64,000 bases of DNA. Origin: Leptodontidium sp. MPI-SDFR-AT-0119 (taxonomy: Eukaryota > Ascomycota > Leotiomycetes > Helotiales > Leptodontidiaceae). A program made the translations under genes and the position numbers. Within the stretch, counting starts at the first letter, position 1. The number at the start of each line of letters is the position of its first letter. The stretch is from NCBI GenBank assembly GCA_020726505.1, contig JAHLEZ010000014.1, positions 1,612,001 through 1,676,000 on the forward strand, given 5' to 3'. This document shows, piece by piece, positions 31,465-42,876 of the stretch. Below the pieces are notes generated by a model. The model was not told where the DNA came from and did no database searches. It saw nothing but the letters and a program-made list of their open reading frames with translations.

Positions 31465-32362
31465 TCAGAGGGCAGGCTTCTCTCCCACGGGTGGTATCCT
31501 CTCGTTTAAGTATTTTTCAACATCATCAATCTCCTCTGGTAGCGCCGAATGCTCCAACCCCCTACTCTAAAGATTAGAAGGTTCAATGTGCCAAACTCAT
31601 TCAGGACACTCACTTGTACATCTTCAAATCCACCTTCCAACCCGTCTTGCCCAGGAACTTAGCAGTCATCTGTCCCCACTCGGGCTTCACCAGAGGATCC
31701 CTATCACCGTGCCCCATGAAAATCGGCGTCTCCTTATTCGGGTTATCGCTCGGTATAAACTCCTTGAGCTTACTATGCAGAAGCAAATAGCACGACAATC
31801 CAAATATGCCACCGAGTTTCGTGGGTGCTGTTAAGCCGGAGAAAATCGACATGGCGCCGCCCTGAGAGAAACCACCAAGAACAATGCGATTCGAGGGGAT
31901 ACCGGCTTCGATCTCAGAGGCGATTAAGGCGTGGAAGTAGTCGCGGGATTTGAGGATGCCTTTCTCATCTTGGCCGGCTTGGAGGTCGTTGAATTCGGTC
32001 TGTTCAACCGATTAGTTTCTACGTCACAAGGAATAGGCATTGAACAGTAAGGGCAATGAACGAACGATATCGCGAGGCCTTACAATATCATACCAGCCGG
32101 GCATCTGCATGCCCATGTTCTGTGGTCTAGTTAGATGAATGTCCATAAAATAGCAAGTTGACGGGAGTGTACGAACCACGGTGATGGGAATGGATGGCGC
32201 ATTTGGAAAGATGAATTTGACCTCCTCGAACTTTTGTCTGCGGCGCCAGTTCTCTGCGAGTGATACCCATCCAGCACCAGAGTCTCCGAGGCCATGGGCA
32301 AAAATCAATGTTGCTGTGTGCTTCTTGACAGCGGGGATGATGAGGGATGTTGGTTTAGACAT
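31465..32362 (-). CDS. APT1: Acyl-protein thioesterase 1 (lysophospholipase-type alpha/beta hydrolase)
   Basis: Removes palmitate from cytosolic faces of S-acylated proteins. Four exons give 234 aa: 32362-32177, 32119-32084, 31999-31614 and 31561-31465; the second is only 36 nt (NMGMQMPGWYDI). Motifs are LIFAHGLGDSGAGW (oxyanion region), MPGWYDI, the nucleophile elbow VLGGFSQGGAMS with catalytic Ser in GFSQG, the acid in GHGDRDPLVK and the catalytic His in YKGLEHSALPEE. Length equals the family norm of about 230. The ATG at 32362 gives MSKPTSLIIPAVKKHTATL, the standard start. It is divergent with the IVY1-like gene, sharing 0.49 kb. Confidence 0.93.
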
Positions 32363-32851
32363 TGCGATTTTTGGTGTTGTTATGAGCTTGTTGGGTTGGG
32401 AAGTTGAAGATGATTTGATCCTCAGTAGCAATTCCAAGAACTGATTTATGTGCGGATGGTGTGTTATGGTCAAGTTGTTGCTGGCAATTGAAAGTTGCGA
32501 CTGGAGAAGGCTACTTGTGTTGTTGCGCAAAGCAAAGATGCAGGGGAGAGTTCGTTATCGCCGGGGGCCTTATGGCTTGTTTATTTACCTAGGCAGATAA
32601 GGGAACAAGGGTCTTCTGACTTCAACAGAACCTGAACCATCATCCCATCCTTCCTATCACGAGTCGAGCGCAAGGCCGGATTGGATCCATCTACTTCTCA
32701 TGTAACCTTTCGACTTCGAGACTTCAGCATCCTCTGTCACCGCGCATATAACTGGGAAGTTACCCCACCACTACGATCAAATTCTGTAAACAAAACAAAA
32801 CAAAGACGGCATCGACCTCGCAGCCGACGAGAGGGACAGAAGGGCTTCAAG
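32363..32851. other. Divergent promoter of APT1 and the IVY1-like gene
   Basis: A 489-bp head-to-head spacer. The plus frame is open for part of it but lacks an ATG in good position. No discrete motif was recognised. Confidence 0.4.
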
Positions 32852-34306
32852 ATGTCTACAGAAAGCCGACCACCAAGTCCCTCCGCTCTACCTCCCATCC
32901 CCTCCTCACCAACCTACTCATACGCCAGCACCGCCAACCCAATACCCAGCTCCTTCAACCTACCTCTCCCCCCACCCCCGCGCTCCCCACACGCCGTGCT
33001 CACGAAATCCGACCTCGAAGCCTCACAGACTGCCTATTCGGACCTCCTCTCCTCAGCGAAAGCATACCGACTCGCCCTCGCGGCCCTCTCGGTCTCCGCG
33101 TCTACATTCGGATCCGCACTCGAAGCATGTGCGCGGCTGAAAGAAGCGCGGAGCGATGCTATGCCTTCGTCGGCCGCGGGATCGATGTCGAATAGCTTCT
33201 CCGCGAAGGGGAACTGTACGGCGGATAGTCTGATGGCGGCTAGTGGCGTGCACCAGCTCGTGGCGAACCATCAGCAGATCCTGAGCGAGACGGTGTATAG
33301 GAGTTTCGAGGTGCCGCTGCTGCATGAGCTGGATCAGTGGAGGCGGCGGATGGAGGAGGAGGAGGTCGGGTATCAGAGGGAGGCGAAGACGATGAGTAGG
33401 GAGATTAGGAAGATGGAGAAGGAGGGTTTGAGGTTGCATAAGCAGCGGAAGAGGGATGTGGGGAAGTTTAGAGAGCATCTAGTCCAGTTGACGGGGAAGC
33501 TGGATCAGTTGACGGGTTTGAGTGGTGGGCATAGTAGGGGTCTGTTGAGGGATTGCCAGGAGATGAGTAAGGGCATTGTGGAGTGTAGTGCTGGGCTTGT
33601 GAGGGCTGAAGTTGATATATTTGAGGCCCTTGCTAGGAAGGGTTGGAACGGTGGGGGCTTGGATGAGTTGTTGGAGAAGGGGAGGGATCTTTTTGCTAAT
33701 GAGGAACATGGTGGTGCGGATGCGCATCCTAATCATGGCGCGAAGATTTTCAGCATTCTGCCTCAGAATAGGAGTATTCTCGCAAGCGAGGATAGCTTGG
33801 GTGATGCGGGTATGCAGCATTCGAGAAGTGATAGTTTGCTGGTGGAGGGGATGGGGTATCAGAGTCTCGCTGGTGCTGTATCGGGAGTAAGGGATGCGGA
33901 TGTGAATAGTATATTCTCAGAGAGGGACATGCCCAGTTCGGCACTGCTGAACAGACCGAGAGGTGTACGGCCATTTTCTCCTACGCCTGGAGAGAGGGTT
34001 AGGGATCCATTGGAGGATTACGGAAGACCTGCCTTTGAGATTCCGAAAAAGCAGGAGGAGGGTGGGGAAGACGCTGATGTTGAAGCGAATAAGGGAGAGG
34101 ATAAAATAGAGTCAGCGTCTGCGAAGACTGTTGTACATGTTACGGAACCGGAGGATGGGGTGGCGGTTGTAGATGCGGAAGACGAGACTGCTAAGGAGAA
34201 GGAGAAAGAGAGGGAAAGGGAAGAGAGGGCGAGTGAGAGTGGGAGGAGTGGAAGAGAGAGGGAGAGAAGGTGGAGTGTTACGGATGATGGTGTCGTGTCT
34301 GATTAG
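32852..34306 (+). CDS. IVY1-like vacuolar I-BAR phospholipid-binding protein
   Basis: IVY1 binds phospholipids and the Rab Ypt7 at the vacuole and influences TORC1 and Fab1 signalling in yeast. This single exon encodes 484 aa. The N-terminus is Pro/Ser-rich. About residues 55-290 form a long helical domain: LTKSDLEASQTAYSDLLSSA, ALSVSASTFGSALEACARLK, LVANHQQILSETVYRSFEVP and the charged helix REAKTMSREIRKMEKEGLR. This is the shape of an inverse-BAR domain. The C-terminal third is disordered and ends in a Lys/Glu/Arg-rich stretch. The start is the first ATG (MSTESRPPSPS). The assignment rests on recalled domain architecture; another BAR-like protein is possible. Confidence 0.65.
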   Translation: MSTESRPPSPSALPPIPSSPTYSYASTANPIPSSFNLPLPPPPRSPHAVLTKSDLEASQTAYSDLLSSAKAYRLALAALSVSASTFGSALEACARLKEARSDAMPSSAAGSMSNSFSAKGNCTADSLMAASGVHQLVANHQQILSETVYRSFEVPLLHELDQWRRRMEEEEVGYQREAKTMSREIRKMEKEGLRLHKQRKRDVGKFREHLVQLTGKLDQLTGLSGGHSRGLLRDCQEMSKGIVECSAGLVRAEVDIFEALARKGWNGGGLDELLEKGRDLFANEEHGGADAHPNHGAKIFSILPQNRSILASEDSLGDAGMQHSRSDSLLVEGMGYQSLAGAVSGVRDADVNSIFSERDMPSSALLNRPRGVRPFSPTPGERVRDPLEDYGRPAFEIPKKQEEGGEDADVEANKGEDKIESASAKTVVHVTEPEDGVAVVDAEDETAKEKEKEREREERASESGRSGRERERRWSVTDDGVVSD

Positions 34307-34591
34307 TTGTGTTTTTTGTTTAAGCGTGCATAGAATAGAATACCCCGAGAAGCATCGAACAGTCAGTCGATGCTGCTTAATAGAAATTTTATCGTTTTGG
34401 ATTCACGGATTAGCAGGGGGAAAGAACTTGTTGTTTCCTGTCTTCGTCATTGATTTTCTGCAGATTTGCTGTGGTATTACAATCCCTTCCTCCTCCAAGC
34501 CTTATGTATCGTCCTTAGAAACGCCGTGCTGCAAAACATCAATCGAATGGTATCTACCACCTGCCCGCCCGCCCCATGCCATAACCTATCA

Positions 34592-36001
34592 TCAGTTCCA
34601 CGCCGAGTTATCTTTGACAATGCCAAGATAGCCACCCATCAGGCTATCAATGAAGGCCATAAAAATCCAATACCACGTCGCATTCTTGCGGTCGAATTCT
34701 CCTTGCTCATCTCTCGGTACTGTGGACCCAAACACATCTGAAGTTAACCAGCTGATCAGGGGAATCATGTTCAGAAGTCTTCTTTGCCAGGATTTTTGGG
34801 AGGGTAGTGCTTGATCGGAAGGAAGCAACTGGATGCGCTTGGCGGTTGGGATGATACGGCAGTAGAGTTGGTCTTCGGCTGTTTCTTCATGTACTCGGAT
34901 TCCGGTTACTGTGGCCGAGGAGCCTGTTGATGCGACTGTGCCAGTGTCCATGGTTTGTGAAGAAGTGTTGGACCCAGGTGGAGAGAGTGAGCTCTCGCCG
35001 CGTCGAACTTCTCGCATGGCCGGTGTGGTGAAGGATCTGGGGAGGGTGGAAGATGACCGTCTGGCTGAGCTCATATTGAAGCCTGAACTGACGCCTACGC
35101 TCTGTGCTTGAAACCTGCTCCCTCCAGGCGTTCTCGAACTTCCTCCGCTAATGGGAACTGGCTCGTCTGCAGTTGGTGGCACTCCACGGTAGAGTTCGGC
35201 GTACACCAGATGTCCCATGATGGTTTGTGGTGAAGACTCCACAGCTATTTCTGCGGATTCTGCGGACTCGAAAGTGACTTTGATCCAGTGCTCGCCGCCT
35301 GCGAATTTGAGAGCCTTCGCCTTCTCCTCCGCCGTCATAGGCTTCCGTCTAAGGGATGCTTGGTCTCGTAGGTCGCTCTTGAAACGTCGTTGCTCAATCG
35401 GCGCATCTCTTGGGTAGTCTTCGCAAATCCGACCTGCCAACCGCTCATACTCTCTAATAACCGCATACTGCTGTGTAGAGTCGAACCCTCGCAATATAAC
35501 TTCTGTAGGCTCCTTATGATGGTCCTTCTTCGAAAAGCGCGATGAAGAGCCTGTATTTCCGTCGATTTGTACCAGGGCGCCCGAGTTGATGTTTGGCTGC
35601 GAGATCGAGGACGTGAGCGAGGGTTTGCGCTGAGGTGATTCTGAATTCTCAGAGGCCTTTTGAGCAAGAAACTGGGAGAAGATCGCATCGGCGGCTGCTA
35701 AGGTTGGATCTTCGCGCTTCGCTGCAGGTGTGCCTGTTCTTGATCTTGATCGCCTTGTTGACTTGCCAAAGGAGCCGGTTTCGGGGACTGTTCTGCGGAT
35801 GCGCGATACTGCAGGATTGCCATCGGCACTGTAGAGGACTTCGTTAGAGAGGACAAAGTCAGAAAAGGCGGGGGATTCGTGAGCCATCGCTGCTGTGTTG
35901 AGTGCGTACCTGGGGTAGACCACAGCATAAGGTCTTGTAATGCCGTCGTCGCCAACATATAGCTCATCATCTGGAACGTTGTGAAGAATAAGGGGCGCCA
36001 T
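34592..36001 (-). CDS. NUP53: Nucleoporin Nup53/Nup35 family (MPPN/RRM domain)
   Basis: Component of the inner ring of the nuclear pore that contacts the pore membrane. It is a single exon of 469 aa. The centre carries the Nup53-type RRM: TEVILRGFDSTQQYAVIREY opens it, and GGEHWIKVTFESAESAEIAV then TIMGHLVYAELYRG close it. Flanks are Ser/Thr/Pro-rich and disordered. The C-terminus has a Trp-rich segment (RRLLNMIPLISWLTSDVFGS, then ATWYWIFMAFIDSLMGGY), consistent with the membrane-binding amphipathic helix of the family. The ATG at 35999-36001 (MAPLILHNVPDDELYVGDDG) is the first in the frame. It is convergent with the IVY1-like gene (285 bp apart) and divergent with the FMP46-like gene. Confidence 0.85.
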   Translation of the reverse strand: MAPLILHNVPDDELYVGDDGITRPYAVVYPRYALNTAAMAHESPAFSDFVLSNEVLYSADGNPAVSRIRRTVPETGSFGKSTRRSRSRTGTPAAKREDPTLAAADAIFSQFLAQKASENSESPQRKPSLTSSISQPNINSGALVQIDGNTGSSSRFSKKDHHKEPTEVILRGFDSTQQYAVIREYERLAGRICEDYPRDAPIEQRRFKSDLRDQASLRRKPMTAEEKAKALKFAGGEHWIKVTFESAESAEIAVESSPQTIMGHLVYAELYRGVPPTADEPVPISGGSSRTPGGSRFQAQSVGVSSGFNMSSARRSSSTLPRSFTTPAMREVRRGESSLSPPGSNTSSQTMDTGTVASTGSSATVTGIRVHEETAEDQLYCRIIPTAKRIQLLPSDQALPSQKSWQRRLLNMIPLISWLTSDVFGSTVPRDEQGEFDRKNATWYWIFMAFIDSLMGGYLGIVKDNSAWN

Positions 36002-36323
36002 AGCAGCAACTGGAATCAAATCTGGGCTTGGGATTGGATGGAGTTGGGGTGCGAGGAATGTGGAATCAAGGGCTGCAGAAATGTCACTATTCACACGACA
36101 GCGGGCTGGTCTGGCTTTGGGTCAACACGCCCCAAATAATTCTCTACGCGAAGTCTCTCGCTGTAGCAACGCCTGACTTAGAGCCTTGGCAGTGATGGGA
36201 CAGGGATCAGCGGCAGGGGCATTCTAGCGCTGCCCGCTAACGTCATAGCTTCATCGAAAGCTCGGAAGAGCTTGACGACAGCCCATCAACATTCAACCTC
36301 AATTGAAGCCAGAAATCATCAAA
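36002..36323. other. Divergent promoter of NUP53 and the FMP46-like gene
   Basis: A 322-bp head-to-head spacer; no specific motif was recognised. Confidence 0.4.
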
Positions 36324-36875
36324 ATGTTCAGATTTGTAAGTATATATATGACATGTTTTGTTGAGGACTTACTGGAAGTTACAAGAAGAAGAATCTAACA
36401 TTTTTCTGCGACACAGCACAAGACCAAGGATGTTATTACCCTTTTCCACAAGGCAAGCTCCCCAGCTTCAGTGAGGGTCAACAGTTTCTTGAAGCAAGTC
36501 TCTGCCAACGCCAGCGAGCATGCCACCGAGGACCAAGCCAGTGATCACTCCGCACAATCCAAGCCAAACCGTGCCGAGTTCGAGCTCGACGTCACGGAGC
36601 AGCCTCCTACCCAAGATCAACTGAAAAGCATTCTGGAATACATTGGAGTTCAGAAGGCTAGCACAATCATCAAGGGAGCAAAGGATGAGGCAGATGCCAT
36701 GAAGAAGCTCAAGGAGAACTCAGAGAGCTTCCAGCCTCCTGTTGTATGTTACTGTTTGCGAACATTTTGGGATATTGCTAATGGGTTCTAGACGGTGGAT
36801 TGGTCAAATGGAAGAGCTGTTGTGGGAGCCAACGAGTCGGAGATCTTGAAGATGATCGAGAGCCTGCCGAAGTAA
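36324..36875 (+). CDS. FMP46-like (DUF1687) thioredoxin-fold mitochondrial protein
   Basis: Small putative redox protein; the yeast relative Fmp46 is found in mitochondria, and its role is not settled. Three exons give 140 aa: 36324-36335 (MFRF only), 36417-36743 and 36792-36875. Sequence landmarks are HKTKDVITLFHKASSPASVR, FELDVTEQPPTQDQLKSILE then YIG, and the C-terminal VDWSNGRAVVGANESEILKM, typical of DUF1687. The usual CxxC-like cysteine of thioredoxins is absent; ASSPAS occupies its place. The 12-nt first exon is short but has a clean gtaagt donor, and the ATG has a good context. Fungal members often have the same tiny first exon. Confidence 0.82.
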
Positions 36876-38038
36876 GGGAGTAAGAAATGATGATACCAAC
36901 ACCTTGTAATTGTTCGTCTAAAGCGTGAGGGCGGTGTGATTTGAATTTGAACAGTCCACCAAATATCAAAAGTCAACAAAAAACTCGTAAAGAAGGAAAT
37001 TTCATTTTGTCTTTGCTTGTTGTGTTATCATGCAATTATGTTGTCCGTTTCTTTGCGCCACCAACCGCTCGACAAAGCAGACTCATCATATGCTTCATCT
37101 TGGACATGTGCCTGTTCCTCTTTTTGGGCCGATGGACACCAATGTTGAAATGTAGATTGGTGAAGTCCTTGGAATTCTTCGTTGCTTCTATTGTAATTTT
37201 GATTCACAATTCTTTCGTGCTCAAGGTGTTACTCCCTGGCCACTGTTGAAAGATGTCCAACTACCTTGAAACCAGAGTCGCAGGCAATATATAAGGTCTT
37301 TCCTAGATAGACTCAACATCTGCAATAGTGCAAGCAAGCACTTAGAATCGAAGAGGCCGTAGCATCTGGTGAATTGACTTGGTTAGATTCTCACCGACGG
37401 TGCTCATGCTCAAATTCACGCGTATAGCATTGGCTGCCACAGGATCTGCAGACGGGTGAAAGCATAGAACGTCTCAAACAAGGCGCAGACAGGCCCATGA
37501 TACATCTGGAGGCAACTGGATCAGCGTCCAAACAGTCCGCAACTTATTCTACTCCATTCCTTGAGAGGTGGGCTTTCTTTGCTTGAAAAATGCCATATCC
37601 TCATCAAAGAGCAAGAAGCAGACCTCTCAAACGGCACCCAAAGGGCATCTGAGACATTGACTCCAGGCGCACCCCCCTTTCCTTTAGGGAGGATAGGTAT
37701 CCATGCTCGCCTCTGATTGAATACCTGGTAGTCATTCGGTTCTGAAAGTGAAGTCTTGTCGCTAGCAGAGGTCATTCACTCGGAGGGAAAGAGCCTTATG
37801 GCCCTTTAGCGCCGTTCGCTTCCTTCCTACTCTCCCACTCCCATACCATAAAATCAACACCTCCCATCTCGTCTCGTCGCGACTTCAATTCCTTCTTCCC
37901 TCCCTCCATCCTCTCCTCTCCACCTTGTCGGCGTTCTTCAACACGGCGCATCTTCCTTATTGCTCTTCTCAGCGTCCCAATTCCTTCTGTACACTTGCTC
38001 CATTGCCTTCGCCCATCATTTCTGCGATCTGTTTCGCG
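36876..38038. other. Intergenic region before the large RRM gene
   Basis: About 1.2 kb. The last 250 bp is pyrimidine-rich (repeated tcc/ctc), as in a long 5' leader. No other gene is supported. Confidence 0.4.
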
Positions 38039-41000
38039 ATGTCTTTCCCACCTCACCCTCACCCTCAGGGCGCGGCCTCTCTTACGCCCATCCCCGAAAC
38101 CTCTTCGACCTTTGTCACTCAACCCCCAGCACCCCTCAGCTCCTCTCCGTTGAAACAGCTGCGTGCTCCTCCAGTTCCCTTCGGTATGTCTTCAACAACT
38201 TCCGCGCCGCCTCGCACGAATCAGCTAACGGTCTCTACAGTCCCACAATCCGTTCCCATGATGTCGTCGTCATCGGCGGTGTCGAATGACATAACGCTAG
38301 ATTTCTACATCCTCGATCCCCAATCACCAGCTAGGTTCTCTACCAAGTACGGAGCTCGTGCGAAGCGTGAACTAGTCGATCCGTTCCCTGCTACAATCAC
38401 TCGAACAAACATGGAAAGCGATGTTGAAGTTCGAGCCACGCAGCTCATGGAGCAGTTCCCAGATGCTCATAATATCTTGTTTGTTCCCAAGAACTGGTAT
38501 ATACTCCATGAGTTCTTCGATGGCCATGATCTCTGGATTGAGGGTGCTAAGTTCTGCTATTGGGTCATCCTTGCCATCTGCCGTGAGTATTATCACCTGG
38601 ATCAACTATCTGCCACACGGCAAGATCTTGAAGCATATCAAGCTTCCTTGTTCGGACTGGAGCAATACTCATTCCTACTTAAAACCTTCCATTACTAACT
38701 CTTCGTAGGCAAGAATACAGAGCGGAATCAAATCGCTGCCCTTCACTTGAAGGAGATTGATGAGTTTGCATATGATTGGCTTATGGCGCACCGAGATGTG
38801 GTGATGCGCAACCCCGCTGTCAGTAACATGATTGCCCTGTTTACTGAGGCTGAACAACGCCATGAGCTCGAGGGAATGACTGGTTATGAGATTCAACTTC
38901 TGAACGAACGCTTGGCATTCCATCGACACCACTGGATGGTCACAGTTGCGGCCGAATCAGGACAGCAATTCGCCGAATCTCATCAGCAACCACTCCCGCA
39001 GTATGGTCAACAGATGCACCTCATGGAACCTCGAGGACCACTCAATCAACCTGGCCGAACTCCGATGGCCGCTCCGATCATGCCACAAGCACACAGAATC
39101 CGTCAAGACTCAAATGTGTCAATGGTATCTCGTCCAGCCAATGACCAGCAACTTGTGCGTCGTGGATCCGTTCATGTTCAACCAGGTAAAGCTCTATCTT
39201 TTCGCCCCCAGAACTTCACATATCTAACTTTTCGGGTCGTCAAGTTCAAGGCTACAGTAGCATTCTCGATACTCGGCGTCAAGTCACCCCCACCGGCTAT
39301 CAGAACCAAGGTCATTCCCAAGGTTCTTACAATGAAAATGGAGCTATGCGACCACGAGGTCTCTCAAACGCTACTCAAAATAGTCGTGGCAGAGATTTCT
39401 CCCACAACTCTTTCCAGGGTGTTAATCGGAGACACGCATCAGATTCACAAGGAGGAAATTCATCTGGAAATACCCCCTCTCGAGGACCGGTCTACATCCG
39501 CAACATATCACCTCCATATGATGGCCCTCTTTCAGTTGGCAACCGAGTCGTTTCGGCACCAACTCCAGGCAATCCATTCTACGCTGCAAACCGTAGCATC
39601 AGTGGTGGTCGTCCTCGAATTACGTCCCCAACAAACCATGTGCAGAACTTTCACAATTCTCAGGCCATAGCCACTTCACCAACAGATCGCGGAGACATGA
39701 GAGCCCCCCGCCGATACGCATCAGGATCTTTCACTGTCCAGGATTCAAGAATGTTGCCCAGTAGCCCTAGCAACCGCGTGGCATGGAGCAATGATGCGCG
39801 GGTTAGCATCACCCCTGAGAAGACTTTCCCCCAGACCGAAGATCATTTCAACAACACTTTTACCATTCATTACTACCAAGGTACTAGAGACTATGAATGC
39901 CTTCGTACGCTGCACATAGAGGGCTTTGATGAGTCTATGCTTTTGAACCATCAGCTAAAGGGTATGATGGAGGAATGCGGCAAAGTCGTTTGCATCCATT
40001 ACTTGCCTCAGAGCAACCATCGCGCTTTTGTCACGTAAGTAGTCCCGTACAAAGATAGACTGCACATGCTGACAGAACATAGGTTTGTCGACCCTGTCTC
40101 AGTAGGACGTGCCATCGTTCGCTTCAACCAAAAAGTCTTGCCTTCGGGACATAGATTACTTGCAGCAGTGCCCAATGGCAAGGGTCGGTCACGAGCAAAC
40201 AGCAACGCAAGTCAGAACTATCGCAATGGGCAACACAACCCATTAAGAGAGTTTGAATCTCGCTCGCGACGCCCTTCAATCCGTAATCCTTCCAATAACT
40301 ATCACATCAACATCCACAACAAACGTCCATCCGTTAATCATACTCTCACCAGCCCTCCCGGTTTTATGGAAGATCAGCTGCAAGCCGCAATTGCTGAGGT
40401 GGTGCAGCATCAATCAGCACTCGAGCGCCAAATGCCTCTGTCGAGTATTGAGAATATCCATAATGCGGGCAAGAAGATTAAGGCCTCGCCGGGAACCCAC
40501 CTGCAAGGCATGGCACAAACCAGAAGCAATTCGAAGAAGGAGAACCTCTCACCAAGAAAGAATGTGGGACAATATGACCATGGAGAGAACTCCTCGCCGA
40601 AAAAGAATGGAGGCAGTGGCAAGAACCACGGCAAGCATAGGAAGGGATCGAGGCAAAACACGTAGGCCTGAATCTTCCGTCCTGCGCTTTCGCACTACTA
40701 ACACACCCATAGCTCAACTCGACCTACACCAGCAGTTACACCAATCAAGTCTATGTCCACTGTCAATTTGAAGGACATGGAAAATCTTCAGATTACTACC
40801 GACTTGTCAAAGCTGTCAACTGGCAAGGGTGGCCGTCTTCCTCGCGACGGCGTCAAGAAGAACAGCTTCAAGCAGAAGAACCTCCACGACTCATCGAAAA
40901 GCGATGCTTCATTTAATACAGACGCCCCTTCAGACACCGCTCTATCGCCACTTGAGTCTGCGCCTATGACTCGGGATACTTCCTTCAGTGTTGGATCTAG

Positions 41001-41767
41001 CCGAAAGCACACTCAAGTCACTTCCTCCAAGATTACCAAATCTCAGAGCGCTGCAGACATTCCTAGCCTCGCCTCCGGAGCTGCTATAACCAAGTCTAAA
41101 GCGAAGAAACCTTCTAAGCCTCGCGGTAATAAGCAAGTTGGAAGCGCTGCAGACGAGCAGGTCAATATTGCAGTTGAGACTGAAGGTGCAGCATCAAAGG
41201 AAGGCGATACACAGGAGAAGAAGAACAAGGAAATCATTGCTAGCCATTCCAAGAAGGGCAGTAACGTCTCCATGGCGAGCAACGACTCGTTGAGAAAGGT
41301 AGATGCTGTCTCAGCGCATCCTGGCACAGATCAAGGCCCACCCACCGTCTCTACACCAGAACTCAGGTCAGATGGAGCGATGCAGGTTACCACTTCTTGC
41401 GCTGTTCCTGCCGCTCCCAATACTGTCGTAACTGAAACTCAATCTCCCCAAGGCAAAGAGAAGTCATGGCCATCTCTTGTCAAGTCTCCTACCGTCGGTT
41501 TGGATTCTAAGCGTCTTCCACCACCTGTTATGGGACCCTTAACCGGCGTTCCTACAGGAAACAAGAAGTCGGTCAAGCCCGCCGTCCCTGCCGTGGCTGT
41601 TCCGCGTGCTTTTGAGACGCAACCTCGGCCGTAAGTCGTAAGATACCCCAGCTTTTGGAATCATCGCCTTTGCAAAAGCTAATCTACTCAGGCCACGAGG
41701 TTGTGCTCTGGGTCTCGATCTCGGTACTGAGACATGGCCGTTTGTGAGAAAGTTCAGGGGGAAATAG
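38039..41767 (+). CDS. Large hypothetical protein with an RRM-like domain
   Basis: Not recognised beyond its domain. Exons are 38039-38582, 38709-39185, 39251-40034, 40083-40661, 40713-41630 and 41692-41767, giving 1125 aa. If an in-frame 57-nt intron at 38184-38240 (gtatgt donor, gctaac branch site) is removed, it is 1106 aa. The first 250 residues hold a conserved-looking region (NILFVPKNWYILHEFFDGHD, then LWIEGAKFCYWVILAIC). The middle has an RRM-like fold split by an intron: CLRTLHIEGFDESMLLNHQL, CGKVVCIHYLPQSNHRAFVT and FVDPVSVGRAIVRFNQKVLP. The rest is Ser/Asn/Lys-rich and disordered. It ends LGTETWPFVRKFRGK. A cytoplasmic RNA-binding role is likely but inferred. Confidence 0.75.
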
Positions 41768-42876
41768 CATGATGAAGGAGTCCGGTCTTCTTGAACTAGA
41801 TACAGCAGGATGGAGAGATAATCGATTCTCTCGAAATGGATAGCATGACTGGCGTTGCCGGCTGGTGGGAAGCAAAGGCTGAGTTTCCCCCAGGTCCAAC
41901 GAGCCTAGCGATTTTTTTCAACATAAATATCAATACAAAAAGCCATAATGCATCTCTTTTCCGTGACGTGATGTTCTACACCCATTCTTCAATTCTTGAC
42001 GTCTCATAGAAAGCATTACCTGTGAATCAAATTAATCATAGACCCCAGGTCCACACATAAATTTCCGACTTCTCTGCTGCTAACATTATGTCAAAAGGCA
42101 ATTCGGTATACATGAAGACATCACAACCCAAGTATGCTTTCCTCTTTCCGGCCTGCGCCGAAGTTGTTTTCCAGGCCAAGAATCCTGGCACTCAGAGATT
42201 TGGGAGTATCCGTACTACGGTACTAGTACTTCAACGTATTAGTGATAGAGGAGTGGTAAGGAATTCGAGCATGAGCCTCGGCTCCAGCACTCCATGGATA
42301 GAACGATAACATGGAAAAGGGCCGAGCACAACTGTTCCCAATGCGGCTCAGCCGATACGAGGGCATGGTTCGCTACCCATTCCGACAAGGCCAGGTGACG
42401 AGTGCCTAGGTACATACAACATTCATCCCACACCCTTGCAAGCCACTCCCTGTCCCTCGCGTCCAAGATTTCTGGTTGACTTTACTTTTTACTATCCCAA
42501 CAATATCGTATAGCCAATGATGGTCATTTGTGGCTGTTTTTGGGCTCACTTTACACCGCTCTCCATTTTGCCAGCGGCGCAGCATCTGTCGAAACTGCTT
42601 GAATGTTCATGCTGAGGCTTGAACTCTTGATTATCCGTCTTTTCATAAAATTTACTGCACGTATATTACTATGTCCAGCACTTCGAGAATGATACACCGT
42701 GCCACTCGCGTTTTTTCCTGCCCGTCGTGTAGCCGGAAGTGGTGTTGGCAGCGTCAGTTTTTCAAGATATGCCGTAAGGCGAGCCATATATAAAGAAAGC
42801 ACTTCAAATTGCCAAAGTTTCCATTCGCTAAAATCCGAACAATCATCGAGATTGAAAGTCTTGTTGCTCTCGTACA
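41768..42876. other. Intergenic region before the decayed esterase
   Basis: About 1.1 kb with no supported gene; small open frames on both strands look random. Confidence 0.35.
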
